A stretch of 18,791 bases of DNA, taken from Ktedonobacteraceae bacterium (lineage in GTDB: Bacteria; Chloroflexota; Ktedonobacteria; Ktedonobacterales; Ktedonobacteraceae). The notes beneath the pieces were generated by a model. The model did not search any database. It was not told where the DNA came from and saw only the letters and a program-made list of their open reading frames with translations. This document shows positions 1-6,473 of this stretch, one piece after another. Position 1 is the stretch's first letter. Each line of letters starts with the position of its first letter. The position numbers and the translations under genes were made by a program. The stretch spans positions 1-18,791 of the forward strand of contig JADBKA010000086.1 of the NCBI GenBank assembly GCA_014896635.1. Reading direction: 5' to 3'.

Positions 1-287
<287 letters not shown>

Positions 288-364
288 GGGCTTTTAGCTC
301 AGGTGGTTAGAGCGCAGTCCTGATAAGACTGAGGTCCCTGGTTCGAGTCCAGGAAGGCCCACCA
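288..364 (+). tRNA. tRNA-Ile (anticodon GAT)
   Basis: A 77-base cloverleaf can be drawn. The acceptor GGGCTTT (288-294) pairs with AAGGCCC (354-360) with one G-U pair. The D-arm, the anticodon loop CTGATAA with anticodon GAT, and the TTCGAGT T-loop are all in place. The 3' CCA is encoded (362-364). Position directly after 16S and before tRNA-Ala is the classic rRNA-spacer arrangement. Confidence 0.97.
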
Positions 365-373
365 GTTCCCGAT

Positions 374-446
374 GGGGATGTAGCTTAGTTGGAAGAGCGC
401 TGCCTTTGCACGGCAGAGGTCAGGGGTTCGAATCCCCTCATCTCCA
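374..446 (+). tRNA. tRNA-Ala (anticodon TGC)
   Basis: Acceptor GGGGATG (374-380) pairs with CATCTCC (439-445) with one G-U pair. The anticodon stem and loop give TGC, and the T-loop is TTCGAAT. The discriminator base is A446 and the following bases are CCT, so CCA is not encoded and must be added after transcription, unlike tRNA-Ile and tRNA-Pro in this window. It lies nine bases after tRNA-Ile. Confidence 0.97.
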
Positions 447-487
447 CCTCAGGAATGGTCCCTCCCCTCGCCCGTACAAGCAGGTGG

Positions 488-606
488 GGTGGTGGCAATA
501 GCGGAAGGGGTACACCCGTTCCCATCCCGAACACGGTAGTTAAGCCTTCCAGCCCTGATGATACTGCGAGGGCAACCTCGTGGGAAAATAAGACGTTGCC
601 ATCCCA
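488..606 (+). rRNA. rrf: 5S rRNA
   Basis: The segment contains the 5S core TACACCCGTTCCCATCCCGA (511-530), followed by ACACGGTAGTTAAG and the loop E / helix IV region ending in GTGGGAAAATAAGACG. The ends GGTGGTGGCAA and TTGCCATCCC pair to form helix I. Ends are approximate by a few bases. It begins only about 40 bases after tRNA-Ala, which leaves no room for a 23S gene between them. Confidence 0.93.
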
Positions 607-607
607 C

Positions 608-630
608 CCGCCTGTATGGGCGGTTTTTTT
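608..630 (+). terminator. Rho-independent terminator of the rRNA operon
   Basis: CCGCC (608-612) pairs with GGCGG (619-623) over a six-base loop and is followed directly by seven T residues (624-630). This ends the 16S-tRNA-5S transcript on the plus strand. Confidence 0.88.
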
Positions 631-726
631 GCTCATCGAGAGCATATTTTCCTCTCCCCAAAGAGATTGAGTCAATCTTTCCACCGCAGGGGTTCAAACG
701 CAAAGAGGTGTGTTTCACGCTCCTCA

Positions 727-2058
727 CTATGCGTTCAGCAACGCTGCGCGCTTCTCACGCAGAAACTGCGCGATCTGAGCAGGATCTTCTTTGTCGAGCG
801 CGCGTTGCTTTAGCTCGGCCAGCACCGCGCTCCACTGCTCTTTCGCTGGTAGGTAGCGATTATCGCGCGCGATCAGCTCCTCGAAAATGCGCCGCTCCAG
901 TTCGTGCCACTGCGAGCGGTCGCGTCCATCGATATCGCCTTCTTCTGGCAGATAGTCCTGGTCGCTGGTGTGATTGTCGATACGGGCGTAGAGCGGCTGG
1001 AAATAGTGGCGGAGCATCTGCTCCATGCGTGGATAGTCGAGCGAGCCAGAGTCGAAGCCTAGCGTGCCGACCAGGGCCAGCAGGACAAGCGGCGGGTAAG
1101 AGGAGTCCTGGTGGCGCGGTCCTTCGCGCCGACAATACTCTTCAAGTCGTGCATAGAGAGCATCAGGGGTATCGAGACCGTCTACGCGCAGATCGTGGCG
1201 AATGTAGAGGCGACGGCGGCTTGGTATGCGCTCAGCATGGTGCAGGCGTTCTTTTTTCTCAACGTTAATGATACGCTCCGGCTCGTCGGTATCGATCTCG
1301 ACGTAGTAAAAACCGCGATCCTGCCACTGCCATTCCTCGGCGCTGCATGTCTCGGTCGAGCCGGGGTTGTAGATCCAGCCATCAAATTCATACGGTTTGT
1401 GGACGTGTCCGAGCGCCAGATAATCGACGTAATCGCGCAGGGCCTGCAACTGCCCAAACGTCGGCAGTCCCTGGACGCGCGGCACAATACCGTCGATGCC
1501 GGTATGCATTGTCAGCAGACGATATTCTACGCCGGCGGCATCCTCTGACGCTCGCGCCTCGGCCAGCGCTTGCGCCAGGCCCTCGATGCTGCGATGAATG
1601 GCGGCTCCCTGCCAGGGCAGGCCATAGATACGCAGTTTGCCGTCCAGCAGGTCGATATACGCCCCCTGCATGTTCTCCTTGCGCCAGGGCGTGAGCAAAG
1701 GCGCTCCATCCTGCATCACCGGGGAGAGCAGAATGAGATGGCCCTCGTAACAGAGGAATTGTAGCCATGAAGTGCCATCGCGGTAAAAGCTGCGATCATG
1801 GTTGCCCTCGATGGCGATGACGGGGATACCTTTCTCGCTAAGCCGCTTTAATCCTGCGATGGCGTGAATCAGCGTCAGCGCGTCGATTGCGCGCTTGTTG
1901 AAAAGATCTCCGGCGATCACCACAAAATCAACGTGCCGGTTGATAGCTTCATCGACTATTGTCCAGAAGGTGCGGCTGAAATCGTTGAACCGCTCACGCA
2001 CACCATACTGCTCATAGCCGAGATGGGTGTCTGCCAGGTGAATAAAAGAAGCTCGCAT
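727..2058 (-). CDS. SbcD/Mre11-type metallophosphoesterase (DNA repair exonuclease)
   Basis: This 443-residue protein carries the full calcineurin-like phosphoesterase motif set of the SbcD/Mre11/YhaO nucleases: D10-x-H12 in HLADTHLG, GDLF at 50-53, GNHD at 85-88, the H185 in MHTG and GHVH at 217-220. These bind two Mn ions in characterised relatives, which cut DNA ends and hairpins. The region after about residue 260 is a family-specific cap and tail of unknown detail. The ATG is preceded by GGGAGG four bases upstream. It lies 25 bases downstream of the small membrane protein gene on the same strand, so the two are probably co-transcribed. The usual partner SbcC/Rad50 is not next to it: downstream is the rRNA cluster. 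Whether it works with a distant SbcC or alone cannot be read here. The family call is strong; sbcD as a symbol is not assigned for lack of context. Confidence 0.9.
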   Translation of the reverse strand: MRASFIHLADTHLGYEQYGVRERFNDFSRTFWTIVDEAINRHVDFVVIAGDLFNKRAIDALTLIHAIAGLKRLSEKGIPVIAIEGNHDRSFYRDGTSWLQFLCYEGHLILLSPVMQDGAPLLTPWRKENMQGAYIDLLDGKLRIYGLPWQGAAIHRSIEGLAQALAEARASEDAAGVEYRLLTMHTGIDGIVPRVQGLPTFGQLQALRDYVDYLALGHVHKPYEFDGWIYNPGSTETCSAEEWQWQDRGFYYVEIDTDEPERIINVEKKERLHHAERIPSRRRLYIRHDLRVDGLDTPDALYARLEEYCRREGPRHQDSSYPPLVLLALVGTLGFDSGSLDYPRMEQMLRHYFQPLYARIDNHTSDQDYLPEEGDIDGRDRSQWHELERRIFEELIARDNRYLPAKEQWSAVLAELKQRALDKEDPAQIAQFLREKRAALLNA

Positions 2059-2083
2059 ACTGCCTCCCTTCCAGATTGCCGGC

Positions 2084-2482
2084 TTATTGATTAGGACCCG
2101 TCATGAAGGCGCGCACTCCCGCTGCAACGATCACCAGGGCGGCCAGACTGTAAATCAGCAGATCGCGGCGGGGATTCTTGCCGCCGGTCGCGTAGGTCAC
2201 GCCAATCGGAATGCCGAGCGCGACGATAGCTCCGTAGACGTAGTGCAGATAATAGAGCGCGTCGCCGGGCTTGCCGGGCTTCAGACCGGAAGCAATGAGG
2301 ATCAGGCCAAACACGGCCTGGAGCGCGCCCAGTGCCGCCGCAATATACAGGCTGGTTTGCCATGCGCGGTTGATGCTGCGCTTTGTGAAGTAGAGAATGA
2401 GTCCCCACACGCCCGCAACAAGGAAGGCCAGGAGTACGAGATAGGGATTGTAAGCATGTAGTAAGAGAAAGAAATTCACCAA
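2084..2482 (-). CDS. Small four-helix membrane protein, function unknown
   Basis: This 132-residue protein has four hydrophobic segments at about residues 12-32, 43-65, 80-98 and 108-126, separated by short charged loops. I do not recognise a named family; similar small integral membrane proteins of about 130 residues occur in Chloroflexota. No catalytic motif is visible. The start shown is a TTG (2482) with GAGGAG seven bases upstream; the next codon is GTG, which could serve instead. It is the first gene of a likely two-gene unit with the SbcD-like nuclease 25 bases downstream. That pairing may only reflect shared transcription. Confidence 0.72.
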   Translation of the reverse strand: MVNFFLLLHAYNPYLVLLAFLVAGVWGLILYFTKRSINRAWQTSLYIAAALGALQAVFGLILIASGLKPGKPGDALYYLHYVYGAIVALGIPIGVTYATGGKNPRRDLLIYSLAALVIVAAGVRAFMTGPNQ

Positions 2483-2499
2483 AATATAGCTCCTCTAAG

Positions 2500-2526
2500 T
2501 GTTGCTCTATGTAGCATGTTGCTGTA
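2500..2526 (-). promoter_or_regulatory. Candidate promoter with direct repeats before the membrane protein/SbcD unit
   Basis: On the minus strand TGC-TACATA (complement of 2508-2516) looks like an extended -10 that would start transcription about 20 bases before the TTG start codon. No good -35 is seen. Two direct repeats TGTTGCTnTA (plus-strand 2500-2509 and 2517-2526, period 17) flank it, as a regulator site might. Confidence 0.35.
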
Positions 2527-2605
2527 GAGAGTTTCTTCCCGACCGGTCTGATCATGGAAATTCTCATGCCTACTATAGCGTGGGCAGGGCCAGAAGACAA
2601 GAGGA

Positions 2606-2634
2606 GGTCCAGGAGGGCGCTCACCCTCTGGACC
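2606..2634. terminator. Hairpin downstream of galU (possible terminator)
   Basis: GGTCCAG-G-AGGG (2606-2617) pairs with CCCTCTGGACC (2624-2634) with one bulged base and a six-base loop. It lies just past the galU stop on the minus strand, with a second small dyad AACCT-GTC-AGGTT close by. Neither is followed by a long T run, so termination is only likely, not certain. Confidence 0.45.
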
Positions 2635-2661
2635 CCTGAAACCTGTCAGGTTTTCTATGCT

Positions 2662-3534
2662 CTATTCGCCTTCGGCGAGCACGCGGCGCATGTATTCACG
2701 CAGGCCGGGGGCGATATCGGACCGCTGCAAGGCGAGCGCGATGGAGGTAGTGAGCAGTCCAAGCGGTGTGCCAGTATCGTAGCGAATGCCGTTGAAGCGC
2801 AGACCATAGCAGCGTCCCTCGCGGGCCTGCATCGCCAGCGCGTCGGTCAACTGGATCTCCCCGCCCTTGCCCGGTGGTGTCTTTTCAAGCAGCGCGAAGA
2901 TGTCAGGTGTCAGAATGTAGAAGCCGTCAACCGCCAGTTGAGAAGGAGTCTCTTCCGGCGATGGTTTTTCTACAAGGCGATGCACCTTCACCGTATCGGC
3001 ATCGATATCTTCCGCTGCAACAATGCCATAGGCGGAGACCTGCGAACGTTCGCAGGTGAAGAGCGAAAGGATCGTCGCGTTATATTTCTCATACAGCTCG
3101 ATCATGCGTGGAAGATTGGGGGTGCTTGGATCAACCAGGTTGTCGCCCAGATTTACCGCGAACGGCTCATCGCCCACCGCATCCTTCGCGCAGAGCACTG
3201 CGTGACCCAGGCCAAGCGGCTCCTCCTGGCGTACAGTCACATATGAAGCCATCTTCTGCACACGGCGCAGTTCTTCCAGATCTTTCAGCTTGCCCTTGCG
3301 CTCCAGCGTCTGCTCCAGCTCAGGGAAGGCGTCAAAATGATCCTCAATACTGCGCTTACTGCGGCTGGTCACAAAAATGATTTCCTCGATGCCTGCGGCA
3401 ACGGCGGCCTCCACAATATATTGCAGCGTCGGTTTGTCAACGAGTGGCAGCATCTCTTTCGGGATGACTTTTGTCGCCGGCAAAACACGTGTACCCAGAC
3501 CGGCCACCGGCAGAACCATTTTACGAATACGCAT
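2662..3534 (-). CDS. galU: UTP-glucose-1-phosphate uridylyltransferase (GalU)
   Basis: GalU makes UDP-glucose from UTP and glucose 1-phosphate in the cytoplasm, feeding cell-surface glycans, trehalose and galactose metabolism. The 290-residue product has the usual bacterial GalU length. It starts with the nucleotide-binding signature MVLPVAGLGTRVLPATKVIP (residues 6-25), followed by KEMLPLVDKP. Further family blocks are NLGDNLVD, LVEKPSPEETPS, DGFYILTPDIF and GGEIQLTDAL. An upstream in-frame ATG at 3660 would add 42 residues. The ATG at 3534 is preferred because AGGAGG sits four bases before it and because homologues start there. It is a single-gene unit with a very good promoter at 3632-3660 and a hairpin at 2606-2634 after the stop. 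Confidence 0.96.
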   Translation of the reverse strand: MRIRKMVLPVAGLGTRVLPATKVIPKEMLPLVDKPTLQYIVEAAVAAGIEEIIFVTSRSKRSIEDHFDAFPELEQTLERKGKLKDLEELRRVQKMASYVTVRQEEPLGLGHAVLCAKDAVGDEPFAVNLGDNLVDPSTPNLPRMIELYEKYNATILSLFTCERSQVSAYGIVAAEDIDADTVKVHRLVEKPSPEETPSQLAVDGFYILTPDIFALLEKTPPGKGGEIQLTDALAMQAREGRCYGLRFNGIRYDTGTPLGLLTTSIALALQRSDIAPGLREYMRRVLAEGE

Positions 3535-3631
3535 CTGTCCTCCTGGATTGCATAATACAAATGCAGGGGAACTCCAGTATGCCCGAACGGCCAGTGGCTT
3601 GCACAGGCTTCCCCTGCTTGCTCCCTCCCTG

Positions 3632-3660
3632 ATTGTAAGTGATTGTCGCTGGCGGGTCAA
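3632..3660 (-). promoter_or_regulatory. sigma70-type promoter of galU
   Basis: On the minus strand TTGACC (complement of 3655-3660) and TACAAT (complement of 3632-3637) are separated by exactly 17 bases. This would give a leader of about 90 bases before the galU ATG. Confidence 0.75.
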
Positions 3661-3873
3661 TCAGAACAACAGGCAGGCCGGTTTTCTTCCTCCTCATGGT
3701 AAACGAACAGAGAGGGCTTTTTAGTATATCTGGCATGCAATAGAGCGAAGGGGGTCCAGGGGCCGGCTCGTAGGGCGAGGTACGCTCCCTGGAGGAGGTA
3801 AAGGTAAAGGATGCCCCCCTGAAAAACTTCTTTTTCTCTTTGTCTTCTCTGGTACAGAGGATAAAGAGGACTG

Positions 3874-3902
3874 TTGCCACTTTCTAATTTTGATGATAGG
3901 AT
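3874..3902 (+). promoter_or_regulatory. Candidate promoter of the flavoprotein gene
   Basis: TTGCCA (3874-3879) and TAGGAT (3897-3902) are spaced by 17 bases, about 30 bases before the ATG at 3935. The -10 is imperfect. Confidence 0.45.
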
Positions 3903-3934
3903 AGTCGGGCAATCTGCTGAAAGGAACGTTGGAG

Positions 3935-5203
3935 ATGCAGTACGCGGTACTCGGAGGAGGCGCGCTGGGCCTGATGGCAGCTTACCGGCTGGCACGGGCG
4001 GGACAGTCAGTCATGGTGTTTGAGCAGGAGGAGCGAGCCGGGGGACTGGCAGCGGGCTTTCGCGTCGGCGATACCTGGCTCGAAAAATACTATCATCATC
4101 TTTTTCGCTCGGATAAGACAATCATCAGGCTCATACACGAACTGGGACTGAGCGACCGTCTGGAATGGCTGCGTCCACGTACGGTCAGCCTCATCAACGG
4201 TCAGTTTTACCAGCTCGACTCGCCGCTGACACTGCTGCAATTTAAACCGCTGAGTGTTGCTGATCGCCTGCGCCTCGCTGCTGTGCTGGCTTTTCTCAAA
4301 GTTGCGGACCCCGCCTGGCTGGAAGGCCAGACCGCTGTTCCCTGGCTGCGCCGCTGGATGGGCAGGCGCGCATTCGGCACTGTATTTGAGCCGCTTTTCC
4401 TGAGCAAATTTGGCGCTCTATCTGACCAGATCGCGCTGCCCTGGTTCTGGGCGCGCCTGCATGATCGCACAACGCAGCTCGGCTATTTGCGTGGGGGCTT
4501 CCAGTTGCTCTATGAGCGCCTGGCGGAGTGTATCACGCAGGCCGGCGGGAAAGTGCTGCTCGCAACGCGCGTCGAGCGGGCGGAACCGGTAGGAGGACGA
4601 TGGCGCGTCGAAACCAGCCAGGGCGCCTGGACGTTTGATCGCCTGATCTCAACGCTGCCCACACGCCTGACCTGCCAGCTCATCCCGGCGCTGCCCGACG
4701 ACTACCGGGCAAAGTATGATCAGAGCCAGGCATACGGCGCGCACTGCCTCATTCTTGCGCTGGACCGGCCTTTCACCGAAAATTGCTACTGGATCAACGT
4801 CTGTGATCGCGGCTATCCTTTTACCAGCATCGTCGAGCACACGAACTTTCGCTCACCTGCCGAGTATGGTGGTCGCCACCTGCTCTACTTCGGCAACTAT
4901 CGTCCAATGGATGATCCCCTCTTTACCATGAGCAAAGAAGCGGTACTGGCTGCCTTTCTCCCGCACCTCAAGCGTCTCGTACCGTCTTTTGAGCCAGGCT
5001 GGATCGCAGAGAGCTGGATGTTCCGCGCGCCATTCGCGCAGCCTATCGTGACCACGACTTATCGCGCGCATATCCCGCCGCTGCACACACCGCTCGCTAA
5101 CCTGTGGGTCGCCAATATGTTCCAGGTCTATCCCCACGACAGAGGCCAGAACTACTCACTGGAACTCGCCGACCGGCTCATCAAACAGATCGTCTCCTCT
5201 TGA
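3935..5203 (+). CDS. FAD-dependent amine-oxidase/protoporphyrinogen-oxidase-like oxidoreductase
   Basis: The 422-residue product begins with a Rossmann dinucleotide-binding loop (VLGGGALGLMAAYRLA, about residues 5-20). The ribose-binding acidic residue and GG motif of the amine-oxidase superfamily follow in VFEQEERAGGLAAGF. The C-terminal LWVANMFQVYPHDRGQNYSLELAD matches the FAD-binding end of this fold. Relatives include protoporphyrinogen oxidase-like, UDP-galactopyranose mutase-like and carotenoid desaturase-like enzymes; the substrate cannot be fixed from sequence. GalU upstream on the other strand makes a sugar-nucleotide role thinkable but unsupported. A TTG at 3929 is in frame, but AAGGAA (3921-3926) is only two bases from it and eight from ATG 3935, so the ATG is chosen. 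A terminator follows within four bases of the stop. Confidence 0.87.
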   Translation: MQYAVLGGGALGLMAAYRLARAGQSVMVFEQEERAGGLAAGFRVGDTWLEKYYHHLFRSDKTIIRLIHELGLSDRLEWLRPRTVSLINGQFYQLDSPLTLLQFKPLSVADRLRLAAVLAFLKVADPAWLEGQTAVPWLRRWMGRRAFGTVFEPLFLSKFGALSDQIALPWFWARLHDRTTQLGYLRGGFQLLYERLAECITQAGGKVLLATRVERAEPVGGRWRVETSQGAWTFDRLISTLPTRLTCQLIPALPDDYRAKYDQSQAYGAHCLILALDRPFTENCYWINVCDRGYPFTSIVEHTNFRSPAEYGGRHLLYFGNYRPMDDPLFTMSKEAVLAAFLPHLKRLVPSFEPGWIAESWMFRAPFAQPIVTTTYRAHIPPLHTPLANLWVANMFQVYPHDRGQNYSLELADRLIKQIVSS

Positions 5204-5206
5204 GAT

Positions 5207-5234
5207 AACCTGGCCCGCCGCGACAGGTTTTTTT
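5207..5234 (+). terminator. Rho-independent terminator of the flavoprotein gene
   Basis: AACCTG (5207-5212) pairs with CAGGTT (5224-5229) over an 11-base GC-rich loop, followed by a T run ending at 5234. It starts four bases after the stop codon. Confidence 0.78.
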
Positions 5235-5241
5235 CGAGCCG

Positions 5242-5263
5242 GGTGGGAATTCGTGTTCCCACC
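5242..5263. repeat. Perfect inverted repeat upstream of tRNA-Pro promoter
   Basis: GGTGGGAA (5242-5249) and TTCCCACC (5256-5263) form an eight-pair stem with a six-base loop. It lies just before the -35 at 5266, so it may be a backup terminator or a regulatory element. There is no T run after it. Confidence 0.6.
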
Positions 5264-5265
5264 TA

Positions 5266-5295
5266 TTGTCAAAATTCCACCGGGTATGGTATACT
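5266..5295 (+). promoter_or_regulatory. Promoter of tRNA-Pro
   Basis: TTGTCA (5266-5271) and TATACT (5290-5295) are spaced by 18 bases. The -10 is preceded by TGG, giving an extended -10 (TGn). Transcription would start about 110 bases before the mature tRNA. Confidence 0.7.
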
Positions 5296-5413
5296 AAGCG
5301 CGAGCAGAGTGAGTGACTGTAGCATCAGGTGGATCTGCTCAAGTATCAGGTAGTTCAGGCACACGACTCGACTCGATGGATGAGTTTGTGAGTTGGATGC
5401 ATGGAGATCATTA

Positions 5414-5490
5414 CGGGGTGTGGCGCAGTCGGCTAGCGCGCAGCGTTCGGGACGCTGAGGTCGGAGGTTCAAGTCCTCTCACCCCGACCA
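5414..5490 (+). tRNA. tRNA-Pro (anticodon CGG)
   Basis: Acceptor CGGGGTG (5414-5420) pairs perfectly with CACCCCG (5480-5486). The anticodon stem CAGCG/CGCTG holds loop TTCGGGA with anticodon CGG. The T-loop is TTCAAGT, and CCA is encoded at 5488-5490. It reads CCG codons. It is solitary, with its own promoter upstream. Confidence 0.97.
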
Positions 5491-5892
5491 GAAAACTACA
5501 TATTCCCTTTCACAAAAGGGACCAGGTGCGAAATCTCCGCACATAAGTATGTAGTACACCACCAGAACCAGCAAGACAAAGGGAGTGAACAGGATGCACG
5601 GTAATCAGGTACACAGCACTTCTCTCAGTAGAAGGTATCTGATGCCACTCTATAGTATATCCACTCTGATACACCAGCGGTGGATAGGGGATAGAGGATA
5701 TCCTGTCATCCCTGGCTCACCTGGGCATGCATTCCATCTCCCCTCTTATCCACTCAGTCAACGTAGTTACCGCAGGCAGCGGTAGATACGGGCTGAGCGA
5801 TTAGCAGAACCTGCTTCCTCCAGTCCGTACGGCTTTCAACCTCGCTGTCTGCACCCGTCATCGGCTTTGACAGAGAGGAAGGAAACCGGTTC
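5491..5892. other. Gap between tRNA-Pro and the HNH gene
   Basis: I see no supported gene in these 402 bases. A hairpin CCCTTT-CACA-AAAGGG at about 5506-5521 follows the tRNA but lacks a T run. GTGGATAGGGG near 5680-5690 can pair over 11 bases, with G-U pairs, with CCCCTCTTATCCAC near 5741-5754, enclosing GGATATCC. This may be a structured leader or chance. No clear -35/-10 pair for the HNH gene was found. Confidence 0.5.
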
Positions 5893-6438
5893 ATGCCAGT
5901 TCTTGTATTGAATTCCTCGCTCCAACCCCTTTCGGTCATCCCGGAGCGCCGGCTTGTCGTTCTGCTCTCTAAACAGAAAGTGACTTTTGTTGACGATGAG
6001 GTACGACAGTTGATCGAGGAGAGCATCCAGGCTCGCCGCCTCGAACTTGAGCGCCCGGTGATTGTGCAGTTGCTCGCCAATGTGCGGGTGCCGCGCGTGG
6101 CTCTCCAGCCGACGCGCGCCAATGTCCTGTTACGCGATGAAGATACCTGCCAGTATTGTGGCAAGCATTCGCGCGATCTGACACTTGATCACGTCATCCC
6201 GCGCTCACGTGGCGGGCAGAGCACGTGGGAAAATCTCGTCGCTTGCTGCCGGGCCTGCAATGGCAAAAAGGGCAATCACCTGCTCAAGGAAGTCGGCATG
6301 CACCTGCTGCGCCAGCCCCGGCCTCTGACGCAGGAATATGCCGGCCTTTTCCTGTTGCGCTACCCCCGGCTGCGCGCAGCGTACGAGGAATTCATCCTGA
6401 GCGCGCAAGGCGCCGGTGCTCAGGGCATGAGCGCATGA
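5893..6438 (+). CDS. Stand-alone HNH endonuclease
   Basis: This 181-residue protein contains a complete HNH/McrA-type nuclease module at about residues 80-130. C86-x-x-C89 (CQYCG) and C118-x-x-x-C122 form the structural zinc site, the first His is in LTLDHVIPRSRGG (97-108) and WENL supplies the Asn. The N-terminal half (VLVLNSSLQPLSVIPERR) is typical of a widespread family of small housekeeping HNH proteins in Cyanobacteria, Actinobacteria and Chloroflexota with no settled role. AGGAAGGAAA lies shortly before the ATG. The neighbours do not form a restriction or mobile-element setting: no methylase, intron or phage gene is present. It converges on the FHA gene, and the terminator between them starts 11 bases after its stop. 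Confidence 0.9.
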   Translation: MPVLVLNSSLQPLSVIPERRLVVLLSKQKVTFVDDEVRQLIEESIQARRLELERPVIVQLLANVRVPRVALQPTRANVLLRDEDTCQYCGKHSRDLTLDHVIPRSRGGQSTWENLVACCRACNGKKGNHLLKEVGMHLLRQPRPLTQEYAGLFLLRYPRLRAAYEEFILSAQGAGAQGMSA

Positions 6439-6448
6439 GCACAGCAGA

Positions 6449-6473
6449 GAGGCGATTATTCGCCTCCCTTTTT
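6449..6473 (+). terminator. Rho-independent terminator of the HNH gene
   Basis: GAGGCGA (6449-6455) pairs with TCGCCTC (6460-6466) over the loop TTAT, followed by CC and five T residues. The T run reaches the stop codon of the convergent FHA gene. Confidence 0.85.

Larger units (their letters stand above)
3535..3934. other. Divergent intergenic region galU / flavoprotein
   Basis: This 400-base gap between divergent genes carries no convincing gene. It holds the galU promoter at 3632-3660 and a plausible promoter for the flavoprotein at 3874-3902. A purine-rich stretch with the repeat GGTAAAGGTAAAGG lies near 3797-3810. ORFs read across it lack codon structure or homology that I can recognise. 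Confidence 0.6.

Noticed and set aside
558..1268. Long plus-strand ORF of 236 codons beginning in the 5S gene
   Set aside because: It overlaps 5S rRNA and its terminator, then runs antisense to the SbcD-like gene whose motifs are unmistakable; its own translation is Arg/Ala-rich and shows no domain.
2554..3246. Plus-strand ORF of 230 codons
   Set aside because: It is antisense to galU, whose signatures are clear.
5585..5785. ORF of 66 codons after tRNA-Pro
   Set aside because: Its start is preceded by a weak purine stretch, composition is not protein-like and no domain is visible; most likely non-coding.
5775..5860. TPP riboswitch-like string CTGAG...AGAACCTG before the HNH gene
   Set aside because: The conserved second half of the aptamer is absent, the order of stems does not fit, and the downstream gene has no link to thiamine.
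5893..6438. HNH gene as a homing endonuclease or restriction-system part
   Set aside because: No intron, intein, methylase or repeat borders surround it, and its N-terminal half matches the stand-alone housekeeping family.
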